DNA from: Marinomonas sp. CT5
Lineage (GTDB): Bacteria > Pseudomonadota > Gammaproteobacteria > Pseudomonadales > Marinomonadaceae
Assembly: GCF_018336975.1 (NCBI RefSeq)
Contig: NZ_CP025572.1
Coordinates: 1,740,616 to 1,804,615 of the forward strand
Length of the DNA stretch: 64,000 bases
Reading direction: 5' to 3'
In this document: positions 46,483 to 54,986 of the stretch, one piece after another
Layout: the number at the start of each line of letters is the position of its first letter
How positions within the stretch are numbered: the first letter of the stretch is position 1
The notes under the pieces: model-generated
What the model was told of the DNA's origin: nothing
Database searches by the model: none
What the model saw: the letters and a program-made list of their open reading frames with translations, nothing else
Translations under genes and position numbers: made by a program

Positions 46483-48435
46483 ATGTCAGAAGACTTTTAT
46501 TTGGCGGAAGTTAGACCTGTAAATCATGATGATAGTGTTGATAGGGCTATCCAAGGGTGTCTTCAAATTGGATCAGGAAAAAGTTTCATCACTTTTGCAG
46601 GGGCGGGATCAGGTAAAACTTATTCTTTAAAAAAGGCGCTTGAATTTTTGAGTGATCAATATTCTGATGCTTTCACTCGTCAGGGAAAGCAAATTGCGGT
46701 TGTAACCTTTACTAACAATGCAGCAGAGGAAATTGTTGATCGAATCGAGCAAAATCCAATTTTTTCTGTTTCGACAATTCATAGTTTTTGTTGGTTGGCT
46801 ATTACAGGTTTTAATGAAGACATTCGTAGGTGGTACTTAGATACGATTCCGTCAGAGCTTGCGGAGGTCGAAGACCTGCAAAAGCGTGGTAGAGCAGGAA
46901 AGGCATCGGATGCGCGAAAGAGAACTATTGTCCGTTTAAAGGAAAAAATGATTTGGTTAGCTGAGCCTCGTACATTTGTTTATGATCCAAATGGCGTAAA
47001 TTCTTCTCCCGAAGCATTATCGCATGCGGATGTCTTGAAGATTTTCTCTCACTTTTTGACGGTCAAACCGATGATGGCCGAAGTTATTGTAAACAAGTTT
47101 CCTTTTATATTTATCGATGAAAGTCAAGATACTAACAACGATGTAGTTAATGCTTTTTTTGATCTTCAAAAGGCTAAAACTGATGAAGTTGTCATCGGTT
47201 TATTTGGAGATAGAATGCAGCGTATTTTTGGTGGGGGAGAGCCGCAGCTTGGTAAGTCAAAACCGACTGACTGGACTGCTTTTAACAAGGAAATGAATCA
47301 TCGCTCTAGAAGACGTATTGTTGGCTTGGGCAATCATATTCGTAGCGAAGATGATGGGCGTAAACAGTTCGCCCGAGATGGGGCTTTTGAAGGTCATGTT
47401 CGATTTTTTTTATTACCTCATGGTGTTACAAATAAAGACCAAGTCGAAGCGAAAATACGACAGGCTATGGCAGAAATCACCGATGATGCAAATTGGATAG
47501 ATACTAAATCTGAAGAAACAGCAATCTTACTTCTGGAGCATAAAATGGCTGGTCGACGGCTTGGCTTTGATAATCTTTGGGATGCACTCTCAAACTCAGA
47601 AAAAATGAAGTATCGGATTACTGAAGGTAGTATTACTGAGCTGATGTTTTTCTCAGATATTGTGTCTCCCTTAGCTGAAGCGAGTTTGGAGGAAAGACGA
47701 GCAGACTTGATGTCTATTTTGAGACAAAGTAATTCACCGTTGCTTGAAGCTGAAGAGTTAGAAGCTGATAAGGACGATCCGCTAAAGGCTGCCAGAACTG
47801 CGGAACATGCATTTAGACAAGTAATTTCAAATGAAAATGTTAGCTTTCGTGAAGTTCTTGAGGTGCTTGCTGAGTACAAGCTGCTTAAAATTCCAGATAA
47901 GTTGAAGTCGTTTGTGTCGGTTTATGAAGACGTTGAAACTGAGATAGAAACTTATCAATCAGAAACAACCCAAACGGAGTCCGCAGACTTAGAGTCAGAG
48001 GAAAAGGATAGAAGCGAGATTGCTGCTTGGGCGGAAGCCTTAGAGACTAATTTCTTTCAAATTCGAAACTATAAAGACTACATCGATGAAAATACAATGT
48101 ATCGAACTCATCAAGGTGTAAAAGGTAATGAATTCGAACGTGTTATGGCTATTATGGATGACGATGAAGCTGGTGGATTCATGTTTTCTTACGAGCAGTA
48201 TTTTGGCGTGAAGGAGCCTTCTATAGCGAGTCAACAAAAAGTAAAAGCCGGTGCTGAAACAGGTCGAGACCGTACTCGACGATTGTTCTATGTCACATCC
48301 ACACGGGCTAAGAATAGTCTTGCTCATGTGATTTATACATCCGATGTAGCCAAGGTAAAGGAAAACCTCATAGAAAGAAGGTATGCGAGAGAGAATGAGA
48401 TTATTGAGTTTCAAACACAGTTTCGTATGAGCTAG
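46483..48435 (+). CDS. UvrD/Rep-like superfamily 1 helicase (GajB-like)
   Basis: SF1 helicase with Walker A AGAGSGKT (residues 39-46), motif Ia VVTFTNNAAEEI, motif II FIDESQD, motif III GLFGDRMQRIF, a motif IV region NHRSRRRIV, motif V THQGVKGNEFERV and motif VI VTSTRAKNSL. A non-canonical, acidic insert of about 150 residues separates the two motor halves (roughly 360-520). GGAGG lies before the ATG, ten bases after the nuclease gene. Together they form a likely operon. In Gabija, GajB binds GajA and senses DNA ends; the same role is inferred here. It is longer (650 aa) than typical GajB (about 500). Confidence 0.85.
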   Translation: MSEDFYLAEVRPVNHDDSVDRAIQGCLQIGSGKSFITFAGAGSGKTYSLKKALEFLSDQYSDAFTRQGKQIAVVTFTNNAAEEIVDRIEQNPIFSVSTIHSFCWLAITGFNEDIRRWYLDTIPSELAEVEDLQKRGRAGKASDARKRTIVRLKEKMIWLAEPRTFVYDPNGVNSSPEALSHADVLKIFSHFLTVKPMMAEVIVNKFPFIFIDESQDTNNDVVNAFFDLQKAKTDEVVIGLFGDRMQRIFGGGEPQLGKSKPTDWTAFNKEMNHRSRRRIVGLGNHIRSEDDGRKQFARDGAFEGHVRFFLLPHGVTNKDQVEAKIRQAMAEITDDANWIDTKSEETAILLLEHKMAGRRLGFDNLWDALSNSEKMKYRITEGSITELMFFSDIVSPLAEASLEERRADLMSILRQSNSPLLEAEELEADKDDPLKAARTAEHAFRQVISNENVSFREVLEVLAEYKLLKIPDKLKSFVSVYEDVETEIETYQSETTQTESADLESEEKDRSEIAAWAEALETNFFQIRNYKDYIDENTMYRTHQGVKGNEFERVMAIMDDDEAGGFMFSYEQYFGVKEPSIASQQKVKAGAETGRDRTRRLFYVTSTRAKNSLAHVIYTSDVAKVKENLIERRYARENEIIEFQTQFRMS

Positions 48436-48453
48436 AAGGGCTTCTATTTTTTT
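48432..48453 (+). terminator. Weak terminator after the helicase gene
   Basis: TAGAA-GGGC-TTCTA, which includes the stop codon, is followed by seven T residues. The stem is only five pairs, so it may be inefficient and let transcription continue to the next small gene. Confidence 0.45.
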
Positions 48454-48466
48454 AAAAGGTAATATT

Positions 48467-48742
48467 TTGAAAGTCACCTTGTCCATCAGTGCTCAACACA
48501 TCGCTTGGTTAACGATTGCCATCATTTTAGGAATGGCCATTGCTTACTGGTATACCGGCTGGCCAGTTATTGCGGTGTATTTTGGTATTCCAGTCGGCAT
48601 TTTGAGTGCTTTAGGCTTCTTTTTAGTAGATACGTTTTTCCTGAAAGAGGTACGAACTTTGATTAAGCGCTTTTTATTAAGAGCGCTTTGCATGCTTGTT
48701 ATTTTGGTGACTGTTTTTACGATGTTTGTGCTTTTAAAATGA
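48467..48742 (+). CDS. Hypothetical small membrane protein, 91 aa
   Basis: No family is recognised. Two or three hydrophobic segments are visible: IAWLTIAIILGMAIAYWYTG, then VIAVYFGIPVGILSALGFF and a C-terminal LCMLVILVTVFTMFVLLK. Start is a TTG with AAGG about eight bases before. It lies 31 bases after the helicase stop, so it could be a third member of the operon, or just a neighbour. A small membrane effector role is speculative. Confidence 0.6.
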   Translation: MKVTLSISAQHIAWLTIAIILGMAIAYWYTGWPVIAVYFGIPVGILSALGFFLVDTFFLKEVRTLIKRFLLRALCMLVILVTVFTMFVLLK

Positions 48743-48884
48743 CAGGTATTCTTTTTAAAAATCATGAATTTAAAGCACTGTTATTGATCTTAAGTTTCTT
48801 GTCGACCTAAAGGCGCGACTTACACTAAAATTACAGAAAAGTGGTCGTACTTTTCAGCTGGCTGCTGTCTTTGTCTTTCTATCT

Positions 48885-48945
48885 CTGAAACTCCGAAGAA
48901 ATCAGTTCGACGCAATCCCGATTGCGCGACCTTATGGAGTTTCAG
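48885..48945. repeat. Nested inverted repeat (cruciform/hairpin candidate)
   Basis: The outer arms CTGAAACTCC (48885-48894) and GGAGTTTCAG (48936-48945) pair perfectly. Inside them is a tight inner hairpin CGCAATC-CC-GATTGCG (48911-48926). There is no T run after it, so it is not a typical terminator. It does not show the core sites expected of an integron attC. Confidence 0.7.
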
Positions 48946-49191
48946 CGTCAGTTCAAAATATCCTTTCTAATCACATCAAAAATAATTTATGCCTTGCAAT
49001 TTATTTCGTCTTGCTAAACCAAATTTCAAACAGAGTAAATGAGACGTTTGGGCTGAAAGCCCGATAAAAAGATCTTTTGGTTACTTTTGCATCGATTGGC
49101 AAAAGTTACACGCCCAGCAGGGCGGAATAAAGGTCATGAGTAAAAATCGACTGAGAGGAAACAAACGTACTTGCGTAATCGAAAAACAAAA

Positions 49192-49214
49192 AAAGGCGAC
49201 TTCGAGTCGCCTTT
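49192..49214 (-). terminator. Terminator of the RimK-like gene
   Basis: The stem AAAGGCGACT/AGTCGCCTTT with loop CGA on the minus strand is followed by TTTTTGTTTTT there. It is placed ten bases beyond the stop of the minus-strand ATP-grasp gene. Confidence 0.88.
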
Positions 49215-49223
49215 AGCGTTTTT

Positions 49224-50705
49224 CTAGTAAGCGGGTTGGTCGCCACGCTTGACCTGCATACGGCGCAAGAACTCTGACATGATGTGCATGTAAAGTTCGT
49301 TGCCCAGATATTTGTCTTCCACACCTCGGTCGATACTTGGGTTGTCGTTTACTTCGATCACGTAACCGCGGCCATTAATTTCTTTTACGTCTACACCATA
49401 AAGACCATCGCCAATAGGTTTGGTTGCAGCAATGGCAGCTTGTAACACGCGACGAGGCACTTCAAACGTTGGTAAGGTATCGAAACCACCACTTTCGCTG
49501 GCACTGTCACTGTGTTGGTAGATCTGCCAGTGATCTTTCACCATGTAGTAACGGCAGGCAAAAATCGGCTTGTTATTCAGGACACCGATACGCCAATCGA
49601 ATTCAGTGTAAAGGTATTCTTGTACTAATAACAAAGAAGACTTTTTGAACAAGGTGTTTAAGCTTTCGGTTAAAGCGTCACGATTTTCCGCTTTGATCAC
49701 GCCTTTTGAAAAAGCGCCATCGGGAATTTTTACCACCATTGGATAGCTGATCACGGCTTCCAATGCGTCTTCCACGTTGCTTTCACCCTTGTGTACGATG
49801 CGTGTTTTTGGACACGGCACTTTGTGAGTGTTGAACAAGTCGGCTAAATAAACTTTATTGGTACAGCGCATGATGGATTGTGGGTCGTCCATAACGACCA
49901 AGCCTAAGCCTTCTGCCTTTTTGGCAAAGCGGTAGGTGTGGTGGTCGATGTTGGTTGTTTCACGAATAAACAAGCCATCGTATTCCGGCAGACGCATGAT
50001 GTCTTTAGGTCCAATGGTATCCACGTGAATTCCCAATTGCTTGCCGGCTTGAATAAACTTTTTAATGGCTTGTTCATCGCTTGGTGGTAGCTTTTCTTCA
50101 GGGTTTACCAAAATTGCCATATCGAATTTTGCAGTACGTTGTGTACGACCCTTGCTCCATACCTTGTTACTAAATGCTTCAAGGGATTCTGCGAATAAGG
50201 TTTCTTCCTCATCGTTCAGTTTACTTTGGGAGGTGGATTGCAACGCGGTAACTTGCCATTCTTTACGATACTTTAGCGTAACTTCCAATACAGGGCTCGG
50301 AAAACTCTCGAACAGTTTACGCGCGAATTCCTTCATCTCTGGATGAATCGTTTTACCAAATACACAGTGAAACTTTAGCTCTGTTGTTGTTTCTGGTTTG
50401 GCGAGTTTTTTGGCCAATAATGGTAGCCATTGAGAAATTTCTAACTCATATAGGTCTTTTTTGCTTAAGTCGTTGAGCACACGCACAGAAGGCATAACGT
50501 GGTGACCACGACTTTCTGCCAACAAGGAGCAATAATAGCCGTCAGACAGATATTTACTGCTTTTACATAAGTTGATGATCCGAGTGCGTCCTTGGCTTTT
50601 GGTTGAAGCCAAGTTTAGGTATTGAGTAAAGGTGATCACTCGATCACTGGGAAGAAACGCCGACCAATCTTTGGCCTGATCAACAACAATGTATGTCTGC
50701 GACAT
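49224..50705 (-). CDS. RimK-like ATP-grasp ligase with RLAN domain
   Basis: Two parts: an N-terminal ~200-residue RLAN-type domain (VVDQAKDWSAFLPSDRVITFTQYL, then RIINLCKSSKYLSDGYYCSLLAESRGHHVMP) and a C-terminal ATP-grasp domain (MRCTNKVYLADLFNTHKVPCPKTRIV, VVKIPDGAFSKGV, EYLYTEFDWRIGVLN, VDVKEINGRGYVIEVNDNPSID). The last segment carries the metal-binding Glu/Asn. Such proteins are predicted amide-bond ligases that add amino acids to a peptide or protein, like RimK with glutamate. A divergent GNAT-peptidase fusion next to it is its recurrent partner. The substrate is unknown. Confidence 0.85.
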   Translation of the reverse strand: MSQTYIVVDQAKDWSAFLPSDRVITFTQYLNLASTKSQGRTRIINLCKSSKYLSDGYYCSLLAESRGHHVMPSVRVLNDLSKKDLYELEISQWLPLLAKKLAKPETTTELKFHCVFGKTIHPEMKEFARKLFESFPSPVLEVTLKYRKEWQVTALQSTSQSKLNDEEETLFAESLEAFSNKVWSKGRTQRTAKFDMAILVNPEEKLPPSDEQAIKKFIQAGKQLGIHVDTIGPKDIMRLPEYDGLFIRETTNIDHHTYRFAKKAEGLGLVVMDDPQSIMRCTNKVYLADLFNTHKVPCPKTRIVHKGESNVEDALEAVISYPMVVKIPDGAFSKGVIKAENRDALTESLNTLFKKSSLLLVQEYLYTEFDWRIGVLNNKPIFACRYYMVKDHWQIYQHSDSASESGGFDTLPTFEVPRRVLQAAIAATKPIGDGLYGVDVKEINGRGYVIEVNDNPSIDRGVEDKYLGNELYMHIMSEFLRRMQVKRGDQPAY

Positions 50706-51088
50706 TAGTTCTGTTTTTCCTTCTATTGAAATGGGCTCGAAATGAGCAAAAGCACCTTAAAAAGGTGTTTAAAAAATGTCCTCAATTTGTGCGGATATTG
50801 CGCTTAATTTATGAATTTAACAATAGGCTAAAAGATCTTTTTACGACGATTGCGCTTGATATTTTTTGGTTAAAAATGGGCTCTCTTTCACTTTTTTCGT
50901 GACATCAAAAGTGCGTTTTTGTATGAAAAAATAAATTGTTTTCTTGATGAATAAATAAACTATCTTTTAGAGAAATTTAGCCCTAGAATTCGCAAAAATT
51001 TACATCGTCTGATGGTGGCTTTTCGTCTTTGATGTCTAACCGCGTATTTGACGATCCTTGCGACCTTTTGCCCTTTCGAGGCGATGCC
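50706..51088. promoter_or_regulatory. Divergent intergenic region of the RLAN/GNAT-C39 genes
   Basis: Spacer of 383 bases between the divergent ligase and GNAT-peptidase genes, AT-rich around 50925-50990. No clear promoter, hairpin or operator is seen; short open frames in it have no ribosome-binding sites. Shared regulation is plausible only from the arrangement. Confidence 0.35.
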
Positions 51089-52237
51089 ATGAATACACCT
51101 ACCGCTATTTCAACTTTGTCTAACATAGATATTGGTTTGGCCCATTTAAATGATCTTAAGGCTTTATTAGCGATAGAAGAGAGCGCTTTTAAAGGGGATC
51201 GTTTGAGTCGCCGCAGTTTTCGTAACGCGATCACCAGTAATGGCTCTGCGCTCTTTATTGCAAAGGGGGAAAGTGGTGATTTACTCGGCTATGCCTTATT
51301 ACACCTGCGACAGGGTACTCATTTGGCGCGTTTATATTCGCTGGCTGTATCGCCTAATGCGCGTGGTCTTGGTATTGCGAAGTTATTGGTGCAAGCCTGT
51401 GAAGAAAAGGCTCTCAAAAAAGGCAAGATGTTGCTGCGTTTGGAAGTCAGTGATGTGAATCATAATGCGATCGCCTTGTATCAAAAGATGGGCTACAAAG
51501 AATTTGGCCACTATGATGCTTACTATGAAGATCAAACTGATGCGATTCGTATGCAGAAACGTCTTCGCTACGCTGGTGGTGAGCAAAATACTCGTGCGAT
51601 TCCTTGGCTAGCTCAGGGCACACCTTTCACCTGTGGCCCGGCGTCCTTGCAAATGGTGTTGTCTTCAATGCATCCAGATTATCAAGCGACACCACACGAT
51701 GAGCTGGAAATTTGGCGTGAAGCGACGACTATTTTTATGACATCTGGTCATGGTGGTTGTCATCCTATGGGATTGGCTTTGGCCGCGAAGAAACGTGGCT
51801 TGTCAGCGGATGTTTGGTTAAGTGAGGCTGGTCCGTTATTTGTTGATAGTGTCCGTAACGAATTAAAGAAAAGTGTCATCACTCGTGTGCATGAAAGCTT
51901 TGCTCAGCAATGTGAGGAAGTTGGTGTTCCTCTGCATTATGCTGCAATGCCATTGGAACAATTGATTGAAGCCTTTGATAAGGGCGCCTTAGCAATTATC
52001 TTGATCAGCACTTTTCGTATGGACGGTAAAAAATCGCCCCATTGGGTTGTCATGTCTGGTTACGATGAACATTGTATTTTGGTGCATGATCCAGATCTAG
52101 ATGATGACAAACAATTGCCTGATGATCCGCCAAGCCCACTGGATTGTCAGTTTGTGCCCATTGCCCGTGATGAGTTTGAAAAGATGTCACGCTTTGGGCA
52201 AAGCCGTTTGCAGGCTACAGTGGTGTTAAGGGTTTGA
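51089..52237 (+). CDS. GNAT acetyltransferase fused to a C39-like peptidase
   Basis: A fusion of two catalytic domains. Residues ~15-160 form a RimI-like GNAT domain with the acetyl-CoA loop VSPNARGLGIAKLL (88-101). Residues ~175-382 form a papain-like/C39 domain: Cys182 in FTCGPASLQMVL, His318 in SPHWVVMSG and Asp334 in VHDPDLD make a credible triad. The ATG at 51089 is preferred (GAGG seven bases before) over upstream TTG/ATG at 51029/51032. Paired with the divergent RLAN ATP-grasp gene it fits a predicted peptide-modification system: ligation, acetylation, and cleavage. Confidence 0.85.
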   Translation: MNTPTAISTLSNIDIGLAHLNDLKALLAIEESAFKGDRLSRRSFRNAITSNGSALFIAKGESGDLLGYALLHLRQGTHLARLYSLAVSPNARGLGIAKLLVQACEEKALKKGKMLLRLEVSDVNHNAIALYQKMGYKEFGHYDAYYEDQTDAIRMQKRLRYAGGEQNTRAIPWLAQGTPFTCGPASLQMVLSSMHPDYQATPHDELEIWREATTIFMTSGHGGCHPMGLALAAKKRGLSADVWLSEAGPLFVDSVRNELKKSVITRVHESFAQQCEEVGVPLHYAAMPLEQLIEAFDKGALAIILISTFRMDGKKSPHWVVMSGYDEHCILVHDPDLDDDKQLPDDPPSPLDCQFVPIARDEFEKMSRFGQSRLQATVVLRV

Positions 52238-52360
52238 TTTATGAGATCGATTCTCATTATTGGCTTTTGCTCAGTCCCACGTTACACTCTTGATCTATGC
52301 TAGATTTTATTTCTAAGTGATTGACCTAAAGACCATTTAGGTCAATCCATTTTGGGCTTT

Positions 52361-52972
52361 ATGATGCAAGATATTTTTACCCCTCGTTTACAGCTAAGAC
52401 GTTTCACCGTGTCGGATGCGGCTGATTTATTTGACTACTTATCTAACCCCAGAGTGAATTGTTTTATCGATGGCAAAGTGTCAACGATGGAGCAGGCCAT
52501 CGTTGAGGCTGAAAAGCGCAGTCAGGACGATTCATGTCTCGCGGTTTGTTTGCAAGAAACGGGTGAAGTGATTGGCGACCTATTTCTGCATGAAGATGAT
52601 ATGCATGGCGACCCTTCTAAAAGTGGTGAATCTCAAGCCTCATCGAAATTAGAGGAGAAAACCTGGTCTGCCGATACCTATTCGGTCGGTTGGAACTTCA
52701 ATGCCAAGTATGAAGGCAAAGGTTACGCCAGCGAAAGTGCAATGGCATTGCTCGATTACTTATTTATGCAGAAAGGTGTTCGACGCATTTATGCCTATGT
52801 GGAGGATGATAATGTTCGTTCTCAAGCTTTATGTAAGAAGCTCGGGATGCGTCAAGAAGGGTGCTTTATGGAGTTTGTGACCTTTGTTAATCATCCTGAT
52901 GGCACGCCCAAATATGAGAATACCTTCCAATATGCCATTCTTAAAAAAGAGTGGCTACAACGAAACCACTAG
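52361..52972 (+). CDS. GNAT family N-acetyltransferase (RimJ/RimL type)
   Basis: Acetyl-CoA dependent transferase of the RimJ/RimL-like group: TPRLQLRRFTVSDAADLFDYLSNPRV at the N-terminus, VGWNFNAKYEGKGYASESAMALLDYLF as the CoA-binding region, and VEDDNVRSQALCKKLGMRQEG. A ~25-residue insert (HEDDMHGDPSKSGESQASSK) interrupts the usual fold. Either of two adjacent ATGs (52361/52364) may be used; the ribosome-binding site is weak. The acceptor is unknown. Confidence 0.85.
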   Translation: MMQDIFTPRLQLRRFTVSDAADLFDYLSNPRVNCFIDGKVSTMEQAIVEAEKRSQDDSCLAVCLQETGEVIGDLFLHEDDMHGDPSKSGESQASSKLEEKTWSADTYSVGWNFNAKYEGKGYASESAMALLDYLFMQKGVRRIYAYVEDDNVRSQALCKKLGMRQEGCFMEFVTFVNHPDGTPKYENTFQYAILKKEWLQRNH

Positions 52973-53087
52973 GTTCAAATAATTTCGTCCGAATGACTAT
53001 TCTGCACAAAAATCCAAGCGATCATTTTTAAACGCTGTCATGATATTACTCACTGATCTGGAATAATCTTATTAAAGGAGTGGTTCA

Positions 53088-54164
53088 ATGAAGGTTGCGT
53101 TTACCAGTGACAATATTGCCGGTGCTTCAGAGTTTGTTTTCCAAGCTATGATGGAAGCGTCACAAGGCGATGCCATGCCCTACGGTAATGATGATGGCAC
53201 GGCGCAAGTTACCCGTATGTTGTCGGAGCTTTTTGAATGCGACGTGGATGTCTTTTTGGTTTCTACGGGAACCGCCGCGAATGTTTTAAGTATTAGTGCG
53301 TTAACGCCACCATGGGGCAGCGTACTGTGTCACACAGAAAGTCACTTATTAAACGATGAATGTACGGCTCCAGAGTTTTATACCAATGGGGCGCGCTTTG
53401 TTGGGGTTGGAGGTTCTGATGCGAAGATGGATCCTGCTCAGCTTACGAAATTAGTCAGTCAAAAAATTGGTGATGTGCATTCTTGTCAGCCATCGGTGAT
53501 CAGTTTGTCACAAGTGACCGAAGTGGGCAGCGTGTACTCGTTAGAAGAGATTCAAGCCATTACCGATGTGGCGAAAGAGGCGGGGTTGCCTGTTCACATG
53601 GATGGTGCACGTTTTGCTAATGCTTTGCTGGCTTTAGGTTGTACGCCAGCGGAAATGACTTGGAAGGCAGGTGTGGACATTGTGTCCTTTGGGGCTACGA
53701 AAAATGGCGTCATGGCCGCAGAAGCCATTGTCGTGTTCAAACAGACTTTGGAAGCGAAAGGCATTTCGAGTGAAACAGTGGCAAAAGAGCTGGGTTATCG
53801 CCGCAAACGTGGTGGGCATTTGCATTCGAAAATGCGTTTGCTTTCTTCACAAATGATCGCCTATTTAACCAATGAGTTGTGGCGCAAAAATGCCACACAT
53901 GCCAATGAAATGATGGCTTTGTTACAAGACGGCCTAAAAACCATTCCTGGGGTGAAAATTAACACGCCAGCGCAAGCCAATATGCTGTTCTGTACCTTGC
54001 CTACCGACATGATTGAACACCTTCAAGCTGAAGGTTTTGGTTTTTATGGCGGCCGCTGGGAAGAAGGCGTGATCAGGCTGGTAACCTCTTTTAGAACCCC
54101 CAAAGAAGGTGTTGAGGCTTTTATCGCTTCAGCAAAGGCGTTTGCAGCCCAAGAAAAAGCATGA
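53088..54164 (+). CDS. ltaE: Low-specificity L-threonine aldolase
   Basis: PLP enzyme that splits threonine/allo-threonine to glycine and acetaldehyde. It has the N-terminal FTSDNIAGASEFVFQAMMEA, a STGTAAN phosphate-binding loop, Asp172 in MDGARFANAL that pairs with the PLP nitrogen, and the Schiff-base Lys205 in SFGATKNGVMAAEAIV. Length of 358 aa is normal. AAAGGAG precedes the ATG. It is followed at once by the convergent AraC-type gene; serine-like beta-eliminating lyases are the alternative. Confidence 0.88.
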   Translation: MKVAFTSDNIAGASEFVFQAMMEASQGDAMPYGNDDGTAQVTRMLSELFECDVDVFLVSTGTAANVLSISALTPPWGSVLCHTESHLLNDECTAPEFYTNGARFVGVGGSDAKMDPAQLTKLVSQKIGDVHSCQPSVISLSQVTEVGSVYSLEEIQAITDVAKEAGLPVHMDGARFANALLALGCTPAEMTWKAGVDIVSFGATKNGVMAAEAIVVFKQTLEAKGISSETVAKELGYRRKRGGHLHSKMRLLSSQMIAYLTNELWRKNATHANEMMALLQDGLKTIPGVKINTPAQANMLFCTLPTDMIEHLQAEGFGFYGGRWEEGVIRLVTSFRTPKEGVEAFIASAKAFAAQEKA

Positions 54165-54986
54165 TTAAGAGCGATAGCTTGACGGTGCAACGCCAAAAGC
54201 TTGTTTAAACGCGCGATTGAAATGGCTTTGATCGTAAAAGCCGACATCGGCAGCGATGTCGGTGATTACCGCATTCGGTTTGGCTAATTGCGCACACGCT
54301 TTTTCCAATCTTAAGCGCATTAACCAAGCATGTGGGGCCAGCCCTGTTTGCTTTTGAAAGCGTCGAATAAATTGAAACCGTGTTAACCCACAAAGTTTAG
54401 CAAGATTGTTGAGTGAAATTTTGCTGGATATATTGGCTTCGCAATAGTCTCGAACGGTTCGAATTTGTTGTTCAGTTAGAGCTGGCATCTCTTGGATTTG
54501 TGCTTTTTTCTCTGATGCCAGTATTAGATTTGAAAGAGCTGAGGTCCATAAACTCTCTTTTTGAAGCTGGCTGGCGTGCTGACTCGGGGCAAATGCTCTA
54601 ATGAGCTGGATAAAGGCTTGATTGTGACTTGGGTTGTCGATCACGGCAGGAGCAAGTTCGAATGGTGAGTCCTTATCCTGGCTATCCAGACGAATCGTTT
54701 GCATGAGTTCAATAGGAACTCGCACGGTTTTCAAATGGCGTTTGGTATTGTCTCGTCCAGATCCATCATGTACTTCACCTGGTGGCATTAAGCAAATTTG
54801 TCCCGGTAAAAGGTCTAGGGTGTTATGGTTTACGGTCTGGTGTTGGGAGCCATGGGTAACGAGACCAATGTGGTAGTCTAAGTGGTAATGGGGCTGAAAA
54901 TGGAATTCACCTAGCGTCGCTTCACAAATAACCGTACCTGGATATTCAAGAATATGTTGATAGCGGAAGGACTCGGTGCTTGTCAT
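54165..54986 (-). CDS. AraC-family transcriptional regulator
   Basis: N-terminal cupin-like sensor domain (residues ~15-100, with HFQPHYHLDYHIGLVTHG and LLPGQICLMPPGEVHDG) and a C-terminal AraC DNA-binding domain with two helix-turn-helix units: ISLNNLAKLCGLTRFQFIRRFQKQTGLAPHAW and ITDIAADVGFYDQSHFNRAFKQAFGVAPSSYR. Length of 273 aa is standard. Its effector and targets are unknown; the neighbouring threonine aldolase is a possible target only by position. Confidence 0.92.
   Translation of the reverse strand: MTSTESFRYQHILEYPGTVICEATLGEFHFQPHYHLDYHIGLVTHGSQHQTVNHNTLDLLPGQICLMPPGEVHDGSGRDNTKRHLKTVRVPIELMQTIRLDSQDKDSPFELAPAVIDNPSHNQAFIQLIRAFAPSQHASQLQKESLWTSALSNLILASEKKAQIQEMPALTEQQIRTVRDYCEANISSKISLNNLAKLCGLTRFQFIRRFQKQTGLAPHAWLMRLRLEKACAQLAKPNAVITDIAADVGFYDQSHFNRAFKQAFGVAPSSYRS

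Larger units (their letters stand above)
48743..49223. other. Gene-poor region rich in inverted repeats
   Basis: No supported gene. It contains a nested inverted repeat (48885-48945), a further 8-bp repeat ACTTTTGC/GCAAAAGT near 49082-49110, and a terminator for the minus-strand RimK-like gene. A short open frame without a start (about 49043-49215) reads SFGYFCIDWQKLHAQQGG and may be remnant coding sequence. Confidence 0.5.

Noticed and set aside
44332..48435. Retron-linked OLD nuclease system
   Set aside because: No reverse transcriptase or msr/msd-like structure lies near; the helicase partner fits the class 2 OLD layout instead.
48885..48945. Integron attC site
   Set aside because: The paired core elements of attC are not found and no integrase or cassette array is present.
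50693..50902. 69-aa plus-strand open frame beside the RLAN gene
   Set aside because: It overlaps the start of the RLAN gene on the other strand and has no ribosome-binding site.
53634..53825. Open frames on the strand opposite to real genes (for example inside ltaE)
   Set aside because: These lie fully inside well-supported genes, have no ribosome-binding sites and show no family features.
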